DNA of 64,000 nucleotides from Gordionus sp. m RMFG-2023 (taxonomy: Eukaryota; Nematomorpha; Gordioida; Chordodea; Parachordodidae): the NCBI RefSeq assembly GCF_954871325.1, contig NC_088776.1:48750569-48814568 (forward strand), given 5' to 3'. Of this stretch, positions 52,621 to 64,000 are shown one piece after another. The position numbers were made by a program, and so were the translations under genes. The notes under the pieces are model-generated. The model was not told the origin of the DNA. It saw only the letters and a program-made list of their open reading frames with translations, and ran no database searches. Positions within the stretch are counted from its first letter, which is position 1. Each line of letters starts with the position of its first letter.

Positions 52621-53740
52621 TTCTCAATTTCTCATTCTCTACAACGTCGAAAAAGATATTACCGTTCTATTCTTATAAATCTATGCTTATTTATAAAATG
52701 AACCTGTCATGTTATTGATGGCATTTTGTTTATATTTAATTGATTATTTGATGAAAGAAAGAGGAGGTATATTTTTTTTTGGAATAATTTTAAATGAAAA
52801 ATTGTATTCATTATTATATCATCCGCGATTAGAAATTAACCTGAAATAAAAAAAGTGATACTCGAAATAATTTAGATTTAAATTAGGTGTATCACCATTA
52901 ACGGCGATGCACTTATATATATTTTTTAGAACTTTATGAAAATGGTGCCGTGACCAGGATAAAGTGCTCAAATTTTCGATTATATTACCTTTTCCTCATT
53001 TCTTATACTTATTATCGAATAAACGGGACCATATAATTTGTCCCACTAGAAATCTAATGTTTCTTCTTTCACATGGTGATAAAATAATTATCTTTATAAT
53101 TCGTTAAGACCAATAATCAAGCACTCAGATATTAATTGCAAAAAATCTTGAGAATATATATCAAAGAATAAGCAATTATACTCGAACAAATACAAACACA
53201 CACACTCTACGCTGAGCCAATATTTTTTAGAATCATGATGTGCATATTTTTTTTATTAAAAAATCGATATATTTATAATGAAAGAACTTACAAATCCACA
53301 CTAGAAATCATGTAACCCTATTAGATACATGGTCTATCAAAATATAGAGATATGGTAAAGGCATAGTTGATCGGAAAACAAAATACAAATATATTAAATA
53401 TATGTTTAATTTAGTTTTGTTATTGCATGCAACAATAAATAAAATAGTCGTTAATTGCTGGTTTTTCTTGAAAAAAAAGGTAGAATTTATTTGAATCTTA
53501 TGGAATGCATAGAAATACAAACTAATGACAAAGTTATGTGTGCACATTTATATAGAAAAATTCCTAACATTAATTTGAATGAATAAAAATTGTATGTGGA
53601 TTTATCAGGCTGAATTAGATTTATTCGTGCATATAATTTTTTTAGTCTAGACAAAATAATGCAAAATGTATTATACCGCATTATAGAGAATAATAGAAAT
53701 AAAATGGGATTTGTTTTTTTAGTATTTTTGAACTAGTAGA

Positions 53741-55303
53741 TTAATAATAAAGATAAAATTTTCTTACCCATTTTTTAAACTCATCAAGTTGCTGCAGTAC
53801 GCTTCGTCGGAATAGGCGGTTAAATAAGAAGTTAATATAAAAAGTCATACTTACGTAAATGAATTCCAGAGTATTTAAAACAGCATAAATCAATGACAAA
53901 GATAACTCGTTGTATCTGATAATAAAAAAATCCATCGACATTTGCATTAACGTGACAGGTAACATAAGAAACAGAAACTCCAGGGTGAGAATGAAAACGG
54001 TTCTAATATGCATTTCGTGTTCTACTTTTATTTCTTTCATTCGTTTCAAAACGGAATGTGAAAATACCGGGTCATTTTTTGAAATAGATGAATGATTCAA
54101 ACTCTTCTGAATTGAGTCGGTATCTGATTCCAACGGATGGTTTTTTAGGGGCTCGCAAATATTTTTCTTTATGGCCGCATTTGTTAGAATATCAGACTTT
54201 GATTTGGAAAGCATGGGGAATATTTGAGGTGAAATATCCAATGGGTTGTTGGTTCCATTTTCCAAGCTATAAGTTAAGCCGCGCAAACTATCGTTGCAAA
54301 AAGGTTTCGGCTGTTTTTTTAGTATGAGCCTCCCTTTGATAGCCATGATGGCAAGGAATGGTATGCATTTAGTGAACAACTCTCTCGATATTTGGTAAGT
54401 GATCCAAATATATCTAGTTAAAGTATTATGTGCAGGTGAATATATCGTATACATAAAAACTAGGTGTATAGGATATTTTAGAGTTGTATTAAATATGTAA
54501 TTGGCTTTAGTAGGTTGATAAGTATACTCACGATCATATTCTGTAAAATTTACGATAGGACATATATTAATCTTTCTGGTCTGTTTCCACATGAAGGTCG
54601 GTAAATACCAAGCAAAAGAATATACGAAGGCTAATATTATAAAAATATTTGCCCTGCATTTAGTTACAATATTTTGATAATGTAGAGGTTTTATTATCGC
54701 TATGCCTTGGGTTATAAATAACAGAACGTAAATTAGAAAACTAATGACAATCAATGGCTTTGTGATAGGCTTATGAAAATAGGCTAAGTAACTGTTCCAA
54801 TGATAAGAAAATAACCAATGTTGGCTTAAGTTATGGGTATTGTTAATTGGTCTAGACATCCATGCCAGTTCCATCATACTGTAAACTTCCATCAATGGAG
54901 AGGTAATTAGAGTTAGCACGTTGATCGCGTTGATGGAGTAAAAAAATTTGAGTAGAAATCTACTAACACCAGTTCTTTCTTCGTTGACTATTATTTTGCA
55001 ATGTTTATGGGAAATTTGTTTAGCTTCTGGTGTTTTTGTAATAAAATCTATAATTGAAAGTTTTTTTGACAAATAATAATTTTTTTTTGACAGCTGCAAT
55101 TTTATATGGGTTATTTGGTCATATTTTTGGGTAACTTGAGGAATATTTACCATAAAAAATCCAACTATGTTACCTATCAATCCAAAGATAAGAATAGTCA
55201 TGCCCAATATCTGGTAGAACATGGTATAAATGAGGCGGTCATTCAAGAAATCTCGAAGAACTAAACAACTTTCATTTGAATATTTATTTGTTATATTAAG
55301 CAT
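53741..55303 (-). CDS. Divergent rhodopsin-like seven-transmembrane receptor, intronless
   Basis: An uninterrupted 520-codon frame with seven hydrophobic segments near residues 30-53, 118-142, 180-205, 218-240, 298-328, 432-458 and 468-492. N-terminal NIT and NES are potential N-glycosylation sites. TM1 has the class A Asn (GLIGN). TM5 and its surroundings (YIWITYQISRELFTKCIPF) resemble FMRFamide/myosuppressin-type and SPR-like neuropeptide receptors. Class A micro-switches are altered: the DRY position reads TQG before IAIIKPL, TM6 has LFLMLP without the CW, and TM7 has FYINFLF instead of NPxxY. The first intracellular region (54-115) and third loop (329-430) are long. The start Met at 55303 is the only one before TM1. 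Ligand unknown. Confidence 0.75.
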   Translation of the reverse strand: MLNITNKYSNESCLVLRDFLNDRLIYTMFYQILGMTILIFGLIGNIVGFFMVNIPQVTQKYDQITHIKLQLSKKNYYLSKKLSIIDFITKTPEAKQISHKHCKIIVNEERTGVSRFLLKFFYSINAINVLTLITSPLMEVYSMMELAWMSRPINNTHNLSQHWLFSYHWNSYLAYFHKPITKPLIVISFLIYVLLFITQGIAIIKPLHYQNIVTKCRANIFIILAFVYSFAWYLPTFMWKQTRKINICPIVNFTEYDREYTYQPTKANYIFNTTLKYPIHLVFMYTIYSPAHNTLTRYIWITYQISRELFTKCIPFLAIMAIKGRLILKKQPKPFCNDSLRGLTYSLENGTNNPLDISPQIFPMLSKSKSDILTNAAIKKNICEPLKNHPLESDTDSIQKSLNHSSISKNDPVFSHSVLKRMKEIKVEHEMHIRTVFILTLEFLFLMLPVTLMQMSMDFFIIRYNELSLSLIYAVLNTLEFIYVSMTFYINFLFNRLFRRSVLQQLDEFKKWVRKFYLYY

Positions 55304-55979
55304 GTTTATTTTTGATGGGATTCAGCTCTAAGTGTTTAATCTTATGGTATCTATGAAAGATTATATGAGATGAAATGATTAAATTTGTACAAATCTATCA
55401 CAACAAATATTTTAGTACATAATTATTGATTTTTCTAACTTATTCAGTCCATTTAATTTTACTAAATTCTAAAACATTTTGAATGTTATTAACTTTTAGA
55501 TCTAAAATATTTTTTTGTAGTAATAAATTATTCCCATTTTAAAAAGTATTTGTTAAATTTATATATCTTTAGTTAAATTTGTAAATAATTATATAATAAC
55601 TTATTTAAAAATAATATTATCTTATTGTTTATTTCACGTAATACATGATAAGGCGCATTGCCTTCTAAACGTTGTAGATACAACAGAGCTGCGGTAGGTA
55701 TTTCTCATTTCCCTAATTCTGGATGTTGATAATGAATTCGTGAAAAAATAAGAGAAGCCCTTTACAGGTTTATGGGCAAGCAGCACGTACCTCCATGCAT
55801 AATAGTCTACGGACTATTATTTAATCTGTAGACTGATTAAAAAGGAAAGGTCTAAGATAACAACCCACTATTACTATTAAATTGATCATTTCTCATATTA
55901 AATAGCTAAAAATTCGGAACATATTTTATATATCAAAGTGTTTAAGAATATTGTTATTAATATTAATAGATTTTAGGGA

Positions 55980-56171
55980 AAGTGTTGTTTACAGCCCGAT
56001 ATAGGTCGATTTTTAAAAACGGCCAGATTAATATTTAAGCCAAAATGATATTTTTTAAACCTGGAGATTTTGCTCATAGATGGGAGATAAGTTTGAACCT
56101 CTATTTGCCAAGAGGTTTACGTAAAATATTATTTAAGCTAAAATCTTTAACGGACCATTTAACAACACTAT
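55980..56171. repeat. MITE family A copy
   Basis: 'agtgttgtttacagcccga' left and 'accatttaacaacacta' right, with the usual inner arms. Confidence 0.65.
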
Positions 56172-57019
56172 AAGTGAGTATTGGGAATAAGATATCCTTA
56201 ATTCTTAGATTTTTAAAAAACTCAATTATATGAACCAATAAAAAAGAGAAGTTCATTATATAAAAATAATAACAACCCGTTTCGGCATATGCTAATGAGT
56301 CAATAAAAGTATTTACTTTCTTTCGTTTAGCGGCTTGAAACACATCCTGTAACCTGAATAAACCTGTTTGTATGATGAACTAAAACCTAACCGGCTAAAT
56401 TTAAATGAAAGAACGGGTTCGGGTAAAATAAAATGTACTAATTTGCAATTTTTATCTGCTCTATTTCCATTCTAGACCAATAGAAATAAATAGGAAATAA
56501 AAAAAAAACAGTTACTCGATAAAAAAAACCAAGTTTATTTTATTTTATCTTACTACAATCCTAATGGAAACCAATAACACAATCATCTCAAATATAATCT
56601 ACCAATAATTTTATTCAAAATTTTTATTATCATATATAATTTGACCATTGTTAGATGATTCTGAATAGTATGGATTTATTTAATATTATAAACAATGTAA
56701 CCAGAACTCGAACAAAACTAGGAACCGGTACCTATTAAGCTTTATAAGATCCGAGCTAGGAACCAATTTGAAATCCAGGAACCGATTCTAAAAATAATTA
56801 AGTAATTTGTATATATATTATTTGGAATGTTGAGAGTGATTATATTTTAGAGGATTTTTTTAAAAAAATGATTGCTTTTATTGGAAATGGAACTAAATCA
56901 GTAACTAGAACCATCGGAACCGCATCAAATTTAAAAATCCGGAAACCAAACTCCCTTTTTTAAATTTTAGGAACTAGAAGCGAACGCACTTTTTGAAAAA
57001 TATTTGGAACTGGCAGTAC

Positions 57020-57568
57020 TAGAGATCTGCAATGGGCAGGTTTTGAGTAGGCCCGCACATTCCCCAGGCTCACTAGTTAAAATATTTTAAACATTGGGCT
57101 AGTGTTGTTAAAAAGCCCGATTTAGGTCGATTTTTCAAACGGCCCGATTAAAATTTTGGCTAAAATAATATTATGTAAGCATCGAGATCTGGCAAATAGA
57201 TGTCCAAGAATTTCTGCCAGCTATGAGCAAAATCTTTTGGCTTACATAATGTTATTTTGGTTATAATCTTCATTGGGCAGTTTTTTAAATCGACCCGAAT
57301 CGGGGATGACGGACAAGTTAAAAAACATTTTTAAGAACAATGGGCGAATAAATTTTAAATATTTTTTGGCCAAATGAGCAGAACAGACTTCGATTCATTA
57401 TAGATTATTTTTTTTTATTTATAAATAAAGACATCCTAGCATTTTTAAACAATGGGAGGGGCACGGGATTAGACAAAATTTTTAGATAAATGTGCCAGTG
57501 AGCGTATGAATTTAAAAACCATGGGTGAGCGGACTTGTCGGCTAAGACCCGTCCATTGCAGACCTCTA
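57020..57568. mobile_element. Family B hAT-like MITE carrying a nested family A MITE
   Basis: Ends TAGAGATCTGCAATGGGC and GTCCATTGCAGACCTCTA are inverted. Flanks GGCAGTAC / AGCAGCAC resemble an 8-bp duplication. A family A copy (about 57110-57305) lies inside, so family B was present first here. Confidence 0.75.
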
Positions 57569-59610
57569 AGCAGCACCCCTTTTAGTCTAGGTTAATTATA
57601 AATAATATTTTACCTATTTCATGCCATGAATATTATAAGTCATACCCGAATATCTGATTATAATATTATATTATTAATTTTTAACTGTAATAGTGAAAAT
57701 GGATTATAGCTTTTTCGATTTTATACAACCTCTTCAAATATGTTTAAATTTATTATTAGAAAATTAATTATATACATTTTTAATTTGAAACCTTTATATA
57801 AATTTAATTTCAAGGTATTATGAATATAAATGACTTATTTGTCAATATCAATACGCTTATCTATTATTATTGTATAAATAAGTTTAGTATGGATTAATAA
57901 TTTAATTAGATGGTTTCTTCCCTCCATGTGAGGTATAAATAATTCATAAGATACACGAAGTAATTGAATCATTTTTTTCAAAATATTTAGGGGGGGGGGG
58001 TTGATGCTTCTCTATCCTTATTTAATTTGTAATTATACTAATTAATTATTTATTATCAAAAAGTTGTTATTCTCATTTTATTATATAAGAAACCAATAAA
58101 AAAAAATACTAAGTAATAATTATGTAAAAATATTAACTAAAAATAGATTTACAGAAAATGGGCGAGATTTTTAACGAATAAGATAAGGTGAAAATTGAGC
58201 ATGATAAAATTGTACATGTAATGTAAATTTTTTTAATTAAGGTTTCATGACACTGTCTTCCTTCCCGCTTTCAATTTAACACTTATTGACCATAAATTAT
58301 AGAGATCTTATTTTAAACCACTTCCCTATTATGATTTTATTTAATATAAAATCGATTAAAATTTCTTTTGCCAAATGATTATTATTATAATTTGCTATTT
58401 ATTTTTTTTAAAGCATCTCGCAAAAATATTACTAATTCGAGCAAAGTTTATAGAAAAAAAATATAAGGTTTTTATTTCTAAATTCAAATTGGGATATATT
58501 ATCTAATTAGTACTCCATATAAAATCTGGTATTTTAGGATGGGTGTATATATATTGAAATCAATCTAATTAATCTTTATTAAAAAGAGTAGAGCCTTTAA
58601 TAGTATTTCATATTTTGTGAAAAAGTGCAACAATACCAGGAGTTGGAATCGAACTATCGAATTAAATATATATAATATATAAATATTTGTCGCAGCTGAT
58701 AACAGTTTTTTCAATTTAATATAATAAGCATTAACTTGAAAGTACGAATTGTAAATTACTGATAAATCTATAACTGTCTTCACACAAGGTTCATCCACAA
58801 TCTTAAAATTTTATATTACATATATTCCTAAACTGGTATCTAAATAGAGATCAAAAAAAATTCCCAAATCCAAACACAATTAATTTTTGGCCTTCACCAC
58901 AATTCGATTTAAAAATTTTTTGCAGGCTGACAATCCGGCCAAGAACTACAAAAAAAATTGAGGAAAATGCTTAATTAAATTTAGGTTAGGCCTATTGTTA
59001 TAATTTAATAGTATGGTTTATTAACTATTCATTAAGAGTATAAAATTAAATAAGAGGATCAAAAAACATTGAATATAAATAAAAGAAAATCAGTATACCA
59101 TTATATATCACATTTTTATAATTATGATGATATTATCTCGAATGAATAAATAAATAATTCGGTATTAGAAATAAAAATATTGTGTCTTATAAATTAATTA
59201 TCGACAATCAATATATATAAAATAAAGACATATTACAAACAAAACAGTATAATCTTGTTACCGGTCACAAAAAACGGAAGATATTTTAAAATAGTGAAAT
59301 AAAAAAATATAAAAACGATTTTTTATTTGGATAGAGAAATTAGTAATTCGTGAGTGAACGGAAAAATATGGAAAATTTTGTGAATAATATCCAATTATTT
59401 ATTATTGCTTAAAAGCTTTGCATTATATTAACATCATGTCTAAAATAAATACTGAAGTGGACAAATAAATTGTCAATTTGGTATAAAAATATAAGGTTGT
59501 TGATTCAATTAAAAAAAATTTTTAAATCATTGCCACAAAAAAAAATTTAAAACGTATCACCGATTAATTGTAGGAATGAAAAAATTTACTAAATAAAACC
59601 TATAAGCGAA

Positions 59611-59631
59611 TTATTTTTTATTCTAATTTAT
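59611..59631 (-). terminator. Candidate PEPCK polyadenylation signals
   Basis: Two AATAAA hexamers (complement TTTATT) lie within about 30 bp after the stop codon. If either is used, the 3' UTR is extremely short; a further signal downstream is possible. Confidence 0.4.
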
Positions 59632-59635
59632 TCTA

Positions 59636-62600
59636 TCAATTAGGTATTGCATTAACCCTAGTTTGAAGGGCCATGAGCTGTTCTCCTATTTCTTCAGGTA
59701 AATCCTCGGGCAATTGTTCTTGGAAATATTTGCTGATATCAAGGCATTCCTTTGCCCAAAACTCTTTAGGAATGGAGAATAGGGCGTCGTAATCTATATT
59801 CAAATGTTCCAGCCCTTTCAAATTTAGCGAACCGGGTTTGGGGATATAGCCGATGGGGCACTTAATTGCCACGTCTTCCCCGTTGCAAAACCTTAATTTT
59901 TTAAAATATAGGACGAATCGATTTCCAATTTTTTAACCTATATGAAAAGAATATGAAAAGACAACTTATAAAATATAATCTACGCCCTTAGCGTTTTTCA
60001 GAGGCCTGTGGTTGTTTTAATTTTTCAAATATACCCGGTCTAAAAAAAAAATTTTTAAATACCCGGGCCGTATATTTTAAAGCGGAATATATCAAATCGC
60101 CATTTATAAGCTATAAAAATTAAAAATAAAGAATATTTTAAAAAATCCCGACCAGGTCGAAAAACTTTTCCTTGAAAAAAAACGAGTCAGGCCGGGCCTA
60201 TAAATATAAAACCTGGGCCGGGTCGAAATTTTTTTAAAAAAATCTAGGCCGAGTCATGCAAGTGGTACCTCTGCAGGTAACTGATATATTTCATTAAAGT
60301 ATCAAAATCAGGAACCGTTACTGTATTTTTACATTCCTATTCTAGGCAAAAGGAATGTTTTCCAGCCCCTGTAATTTTTAAAAACACCTAAATTGATATT
60401 TTAGCAAAACAAATATTAGCTTAGACTAGATATTTCGCTAAAGGATGGTTATCTACCATCTTTTGGGGAAATCTCAGATTAGATCAAATTTGTTTGGCGA
60501 AAATCTTGATTTAAACGTTTTTCTTTTAATTCGGCGAAATTGAGATTCTTTTAAGAAAAATATTGAATTAGCCATTTTTAAAAATAAATTTATATAAAAG
60601 TATAGGTTAACTGTTTTCTATCAATTTATAGATACATTTTGATTCAATTATATTTTTCGTTTTTTAATATATTAAAATAGTTAAATTTAATTCGATGTTT
60701 TATATTAAATCTGTTAAATACCTGTCAATTTTTCAAATTCAAGACGAGTTATATTTTACTAATTGGATGACGAAAATAGCTGATATTAATATTTAAATAT
60801 CATCAATTTTAGATCAAATGCTAGAAAATTTTAAAGAATAAAAAAGGAATTGCCATCGCGATCAGTTGATAATCTCGGTAAATGTTAGAGAGAAAATCGC
60901 AAATTGAAATTAATATATATTTTTCAGCACCCCCCTCCCCAATGGATATGAATAAGTAAATAAATTTTAACACCCATAAAATTTTAAATATTTGTTTTAA
61001 AAATAAATTGTAATTAACTAAAAATTTCCTGCTAATGTGATTTATAAAGTATTACACTCAAGTAAAAATATATTTAAAAGGGGATGCCTTAATAAAAAAC
61101 GAACAAAAAGTATTTGGTTCAATTCCAATTTTGTCTAACAATAGATTTTCAATTTTGGCATTATGAAGATTTAATCATATAAGACAATATATCTTGAACT
61201 CAAACAAAAACAAATGATAATCTTTTAGAGAATATTTAATTTGGATGTAATGTAATAATTGATTCATATCAATATTAATAAAATCTATACTATATATTAA
61301 CATTAAGTTATATATTTTTATAGTAATTTGCCAGAACGTTGCGAAACCTGGAATGGAACAAGAACGTAAAAATTTAAGTAGTTATGGATTCCTATTTAAC
61401 AAAGAGATAAAGCAATAACCTATATATCCAATCGATGACTCTGCAGTTTTCTCCGAACCCAGGCCATAAGTATTGGCCAGTAGTGGGATGTTTCCTGAAC
61501 CAGTTAACGTGGAAAATACGAGGTAACTCTTTATGCTCCTTGTGTTTGGCTCCAAGGCTGAGCCAATGTTTTATATAATGGCCGAAATTGTATCCGAAAA
61601 ATGGCCTCATGGCGAAAGGATCATGCATTATCACTTTACCTTTAAATCCGAAAATTAAGTGGAACAAGTATATAACGTATATTGTAAGAGGGCGATTAGC
61701 AATTAATTAGGACCAATTTTGGATATAATTGAACGATTAATAAAAACTTTCATGTTCTAATTTAACCTTTATGCTCTGCAGCGGCAGTAGTCTCGGACCT
61801 CATAGAGCTTCCCATAAAGACCCCGTGATTCCAGTCGAAGGAAGCGTAAACGAGTGGTACACCGCCATCCGGTCTGCGGCCCCCGAAAACAATAGCACTG
61901 ATGGGGACCCCCTTAGGATTTTGCCAGTTTTCGTCTATCACTGGGCATTGTCCAGCTGGGGCACAAAATCTAAATTAACACAAAAATAAAGACACAAGAT
62001 ATCATAGAAAGTAAATAAATATCTTTATTTATATAATTAAACCACGTGTAGCCTCCAAAAGTGACATTCACTTTATCTCAACGACCCAGGCAAACTTGTA
62101 ATTAAAAATGATTACCAAAATTGCTCTGTGCTGATCAAAACGAAAGAGGGAACATTTTATGGAGGTTTCACTTTATTTTACTTATATTCGCCAGATTAAG
62201 TGAGCCTTCCCCTAATGCATTACATTAGGATTCTGGAAAATGGAAATACCTATCTAAACCTCAAATATAACAAAATTATCACAATTAGTAATTGGTAATA
62301 GGATTAATTGTTATTTAAATATATTTGTCAATTTTGAATTATGATTAATTGATGTATTTATATTAAGATATATAAAAGGACAAAATTAATTACAAAGTTA
62401 TAATAAAATTATTCATTGCTTTTCATGATAGTTCACATTTCTATGAATCAAATATAATAATAACCTCAAAATAACAGCAATTTCGAAACACTCGTAACGT
62501 AATTATATTTTATTTTCTTATAAAAAAAATTATCTATTTAAAATAAACTTATTTAACAAAATGAGAGTAAAATAATTGTAATAATGAAAAATTTCCAACA

Positions 62601-63624
62601 AAATATTTGCAGCACATATTTTTTTTAAGGATTGCTAGTAGTAATTAAAAAAAAATTGGAATAGAACAAAAATTATTACATTATCAACAATCATACAGCC
62701 TGTTATAAAAAGATACATACACTTAGTTTTAGGTTATGATCTTATCAAGAAAAACTTCGTGTCTAATATCAAATTCCTTTCAGCAAAAAATAATAGTTGC
62801 TAAATAAATTATCTAATAATAAATTAATTTTGCGAGCCATTTTTTAAAAATTGTTTGGTAAATTAAAATGTAATCTTATTAATAACATTTTAAAATGTAT
62901 TTAGTGAGGCAAAACTTTTCCCCATACATTCTCTTACAGAATGCTGGTGTTAGGCACAACTAATCAAAAACATTTTTTTAAATGTTATAATACAATGAAT
63001 ATACCAACCTAGAGTTGGGATGAGCTGCTAAAGTCCCACTATCTTTGGTCCAATTTTTAATACCCGTCCATGAAGTTATGCTCACTTTTTTTTCGCCATT
63101 TTTTCCGAAGGTTTCTTCCTCCAATCCTTCCCAATAAACGCCTCCGTCGCTCGTTTCGGCTACGTTCGTGAATAAGGAATTTGATTTCATAGTTTCCATT
63201 GCATTGGGGTTAGTTTGGTAAGAAGTACCTACGAGAACGGCATAAAAAAAATATATATGAAGGGAGTTCAAAGAAATTTAGCGTGCTGAATTGGTGTAGA
63301 GAAAGGTGATCAATATACACTTTTTAAATTGATAGAAATGAGCGTGTGTCAAAACAAAATAATAAATTGTGGGTATACGGAAAAGAATATGATAAAAAAA
63401 AAGGTTTTTTAATATTCAGTCAAAAAAAATTACCGGGAGCAACCCCAAAAAACCCGTATTCAGGATTAATAGCGTGGAGTTGGTGGTTAGAGTCGAATTT
63501 CATCCAACTTATATCGTCACCGACGCAAGTAATACTGCACCCTGGAAGTGTGGGTTTCATCATGGCCATGTTTGTCTTGCCGCAGGCACTAGGAAACGCG
63601 GCAGTCAAGTAAAATTTGGGTTTA
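59636..63624 (-). CDS. PCK1: Phosphoenolpyruvate carboxykinase (GTP), last five exons
   Basis: Catalyses GTP-dependent conversion of oxaloacetate to phosphoenolpyruvate. Exons on the - strand: 63434-63624, 63009-63228, 61767-61969, 61420-61639, 59636-59891, all GT-AG with agreeing phases. Motifs in order: P-loop FPSACGKTN with the reactive Cys, metal-binding [43 protein letters not shown], the lid [40 protein letters not shown] and C-terminal [17 protein letters not shown]. Ends VNAIPN then TGA at 59636-59638. The part seen covers roughly the C-terminal 55-60% of the family; the N-terminal substrate-binding exons lie beyond 64000. PCK1 versus PCK2 orthology cannot be decided from this part. 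Confidence 0.96.
59892..61419 (-). other. PEPCK last intron
   Basis: 1.5 kb containing a family B MITE at 59999-60283 and a weak family A-like stretch at about 60360-60560. Confidence 0.7.
59999..60283. mobile_element. Family B hAT-like MITE in a PEPCK intron
   Basis: 'cagaggcctgtgg' left and 'ggtacctctgcaggtaactg' right, with facing 'acccggtct' / 'acctgggccggg' GC-rich blocks around an AT-rich centre. Confidence 0.7.
61970..63008 (-). other. PEPCK intron
   Basis: About 1 kb of AT-rich intron; nothing else recognised. Confidence 0.6.
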
Positions 63625-63690
63625 CTTCATTGTTTAAAAAAACATAAAAACGTAAGCTCAAAAAGAAATCTATTTATTTCATTATATGGC

Positions 63691-63734
63691 AGCATTCTTG
63701 ACTTGGCTGGCATATGTCCAAACCCAAGAATGCT
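63691..63734. other. Hairpin in the PEPCK intron
   Basis: AGCATTCTTG at 63691-63700 and CAAGAATGCT at 63725-63734 are perfect complements. Inside them TTGG and CCAA can pair further, leaving an ~11-nt loop. The stem is of pre-microRNA size but short, and there is no evidence of expression. Confidence 0.45.
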
Positions 63735-64000
63735 ATAAAAAATATTCGGAATTATATATTATTTCTGAAAATATATTGATTAGTTCAAACTTAGCCGCCT
63801 AACATATAGACAAACTCTTTATTCCATATCAGACAGCCCATGCAAAGTTTCAGTAATATCGATAAGCCATTTCGCACACCCCTAAGCTTACTGACAAGGC
63901 AGCCATGTACGATTGATTTTACCTATAGGTAATCATCTCATATATAAAGGGACTTCTAGATCCCCCTAAGCCAATTAAGATTTGCTTCTTACCCTACTAC

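Larger units (their letters stand above)
47789..53740. other. Long repeat-rich intergenic region
   Basis: No gene recognised. The first exon(s) of the module gene must lie here or beyond. It contains family A MITEs (48134-48336, 48914-49130, 52451-52620), a hAT-like left end CAGGGGTGTAGTAACGG at about 48617, a hAT C-terminal remnant near 51.78-51.87 kb, and a GC-rich MITE-like patch at 49.67-49.82 kb. Several open frames of 60-80 codons have no recognisable content. Confidence 0.55.
55304..59635. other. Intergenic between receptor and PEPCK
   Basis: No gene recognised. It contains family A MITEs at 55980-56171 and 57110-57305, the latter nested in a family B element at 57020-57568, and a G-run near 57990. 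Short open frames at 56101-56343 and 58565-58798 overlap repeats or lack features. Confidence 0.55.

Noticed and set aside
53910-54327. + strand open frames opposite the receptor
   Set aside because: They are antisense shadows of the 520-codon receptor frame.
58620-58680. 'ggaatcgaact' near 58645 as part of a - strand tRNA
   Set aside because: The neighbouring 70 bp cannot be folded into a cloverleaf; only the T-loop-like motif is present.
61771-61989. + strand open frame in the PEPCK locus
   Set aside because: It is antisense to the PEPCK exon at 61767-61969, which has FGGRRP and correct splice phases.

Overview
The window is a very AT-rich animal nuclear sequence: spliced genes with GT-AG introns, low gene density, and intergenic DNA full of hAT-type transposons, MITEs, one LINE fragment and retroelement fossils. 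The recognisable genes are animal ones (CRTC coactivator, GTP-type PEPCK, PTPS, ALKBH4, a rhodopsin-like receptor). I cannot fix the phylum; an invertebrate is likely. No tRNA, rRNA or CRISPR was seen.

Layout. (1) 4.3-23.6 kb, + strand: most of a CRTC/TORC (CREB-regulated transcription coactivator) gene. Sixteen exons with mutually consistent splice phases encode about 1,066 residues; the N-terminal CREB-binding exon is not seen and probably lies before the window. One intron holds a 4.1-kb element (10.64-14.73 kb) with Ty3/gypsy-type pol domains but bounded by inverted rather than direct repeats. (2) 24.3-25.6 kb, - strand: PTPS followed by ALKBH4 with overlapping reading frames. A decayed PTPS copy lies at 33.9-34.3 kb. 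(3) 26.2-30.9 kb: a three-layer nest, with an LTR-retroelement fossil split by a hAT element, itself split by another hAT; both hATs keep perfect 8-bp target duplications. More hAT debris fills 31-37 kb. (4) 38.4-47.8 kb, - strand: a tandem-module gene with twelve homologous exons, each encoding one 8-cysteine module of about 53 residues; several modules arose by recent duplication of an exon-plus-intron unit of about 400 bp. A LINE fragment with a target duplication sits in one intron. (5) 53.7-55.3 kb, - strand: an intronless divergent seven-transmembrane receptor. (6) 59.6-63.6 kb, - strand: the last five exons of PEPCK; the 5' exons lie beyond the window end.

Functional links are only general. 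CRTC proteins drive CREB-dependent transcription, and PEPCK is a classic CREB/CRTC target in vertebrates, so their presence in one 64-kb window is a curiosity and not evidence of co-regulation. The strongest leads for new biology are the inverted-repeat-bounded gypsy-like element, the amplifying cysteine-module gene, and the overlapping PTPS-ALKBH4 pair.
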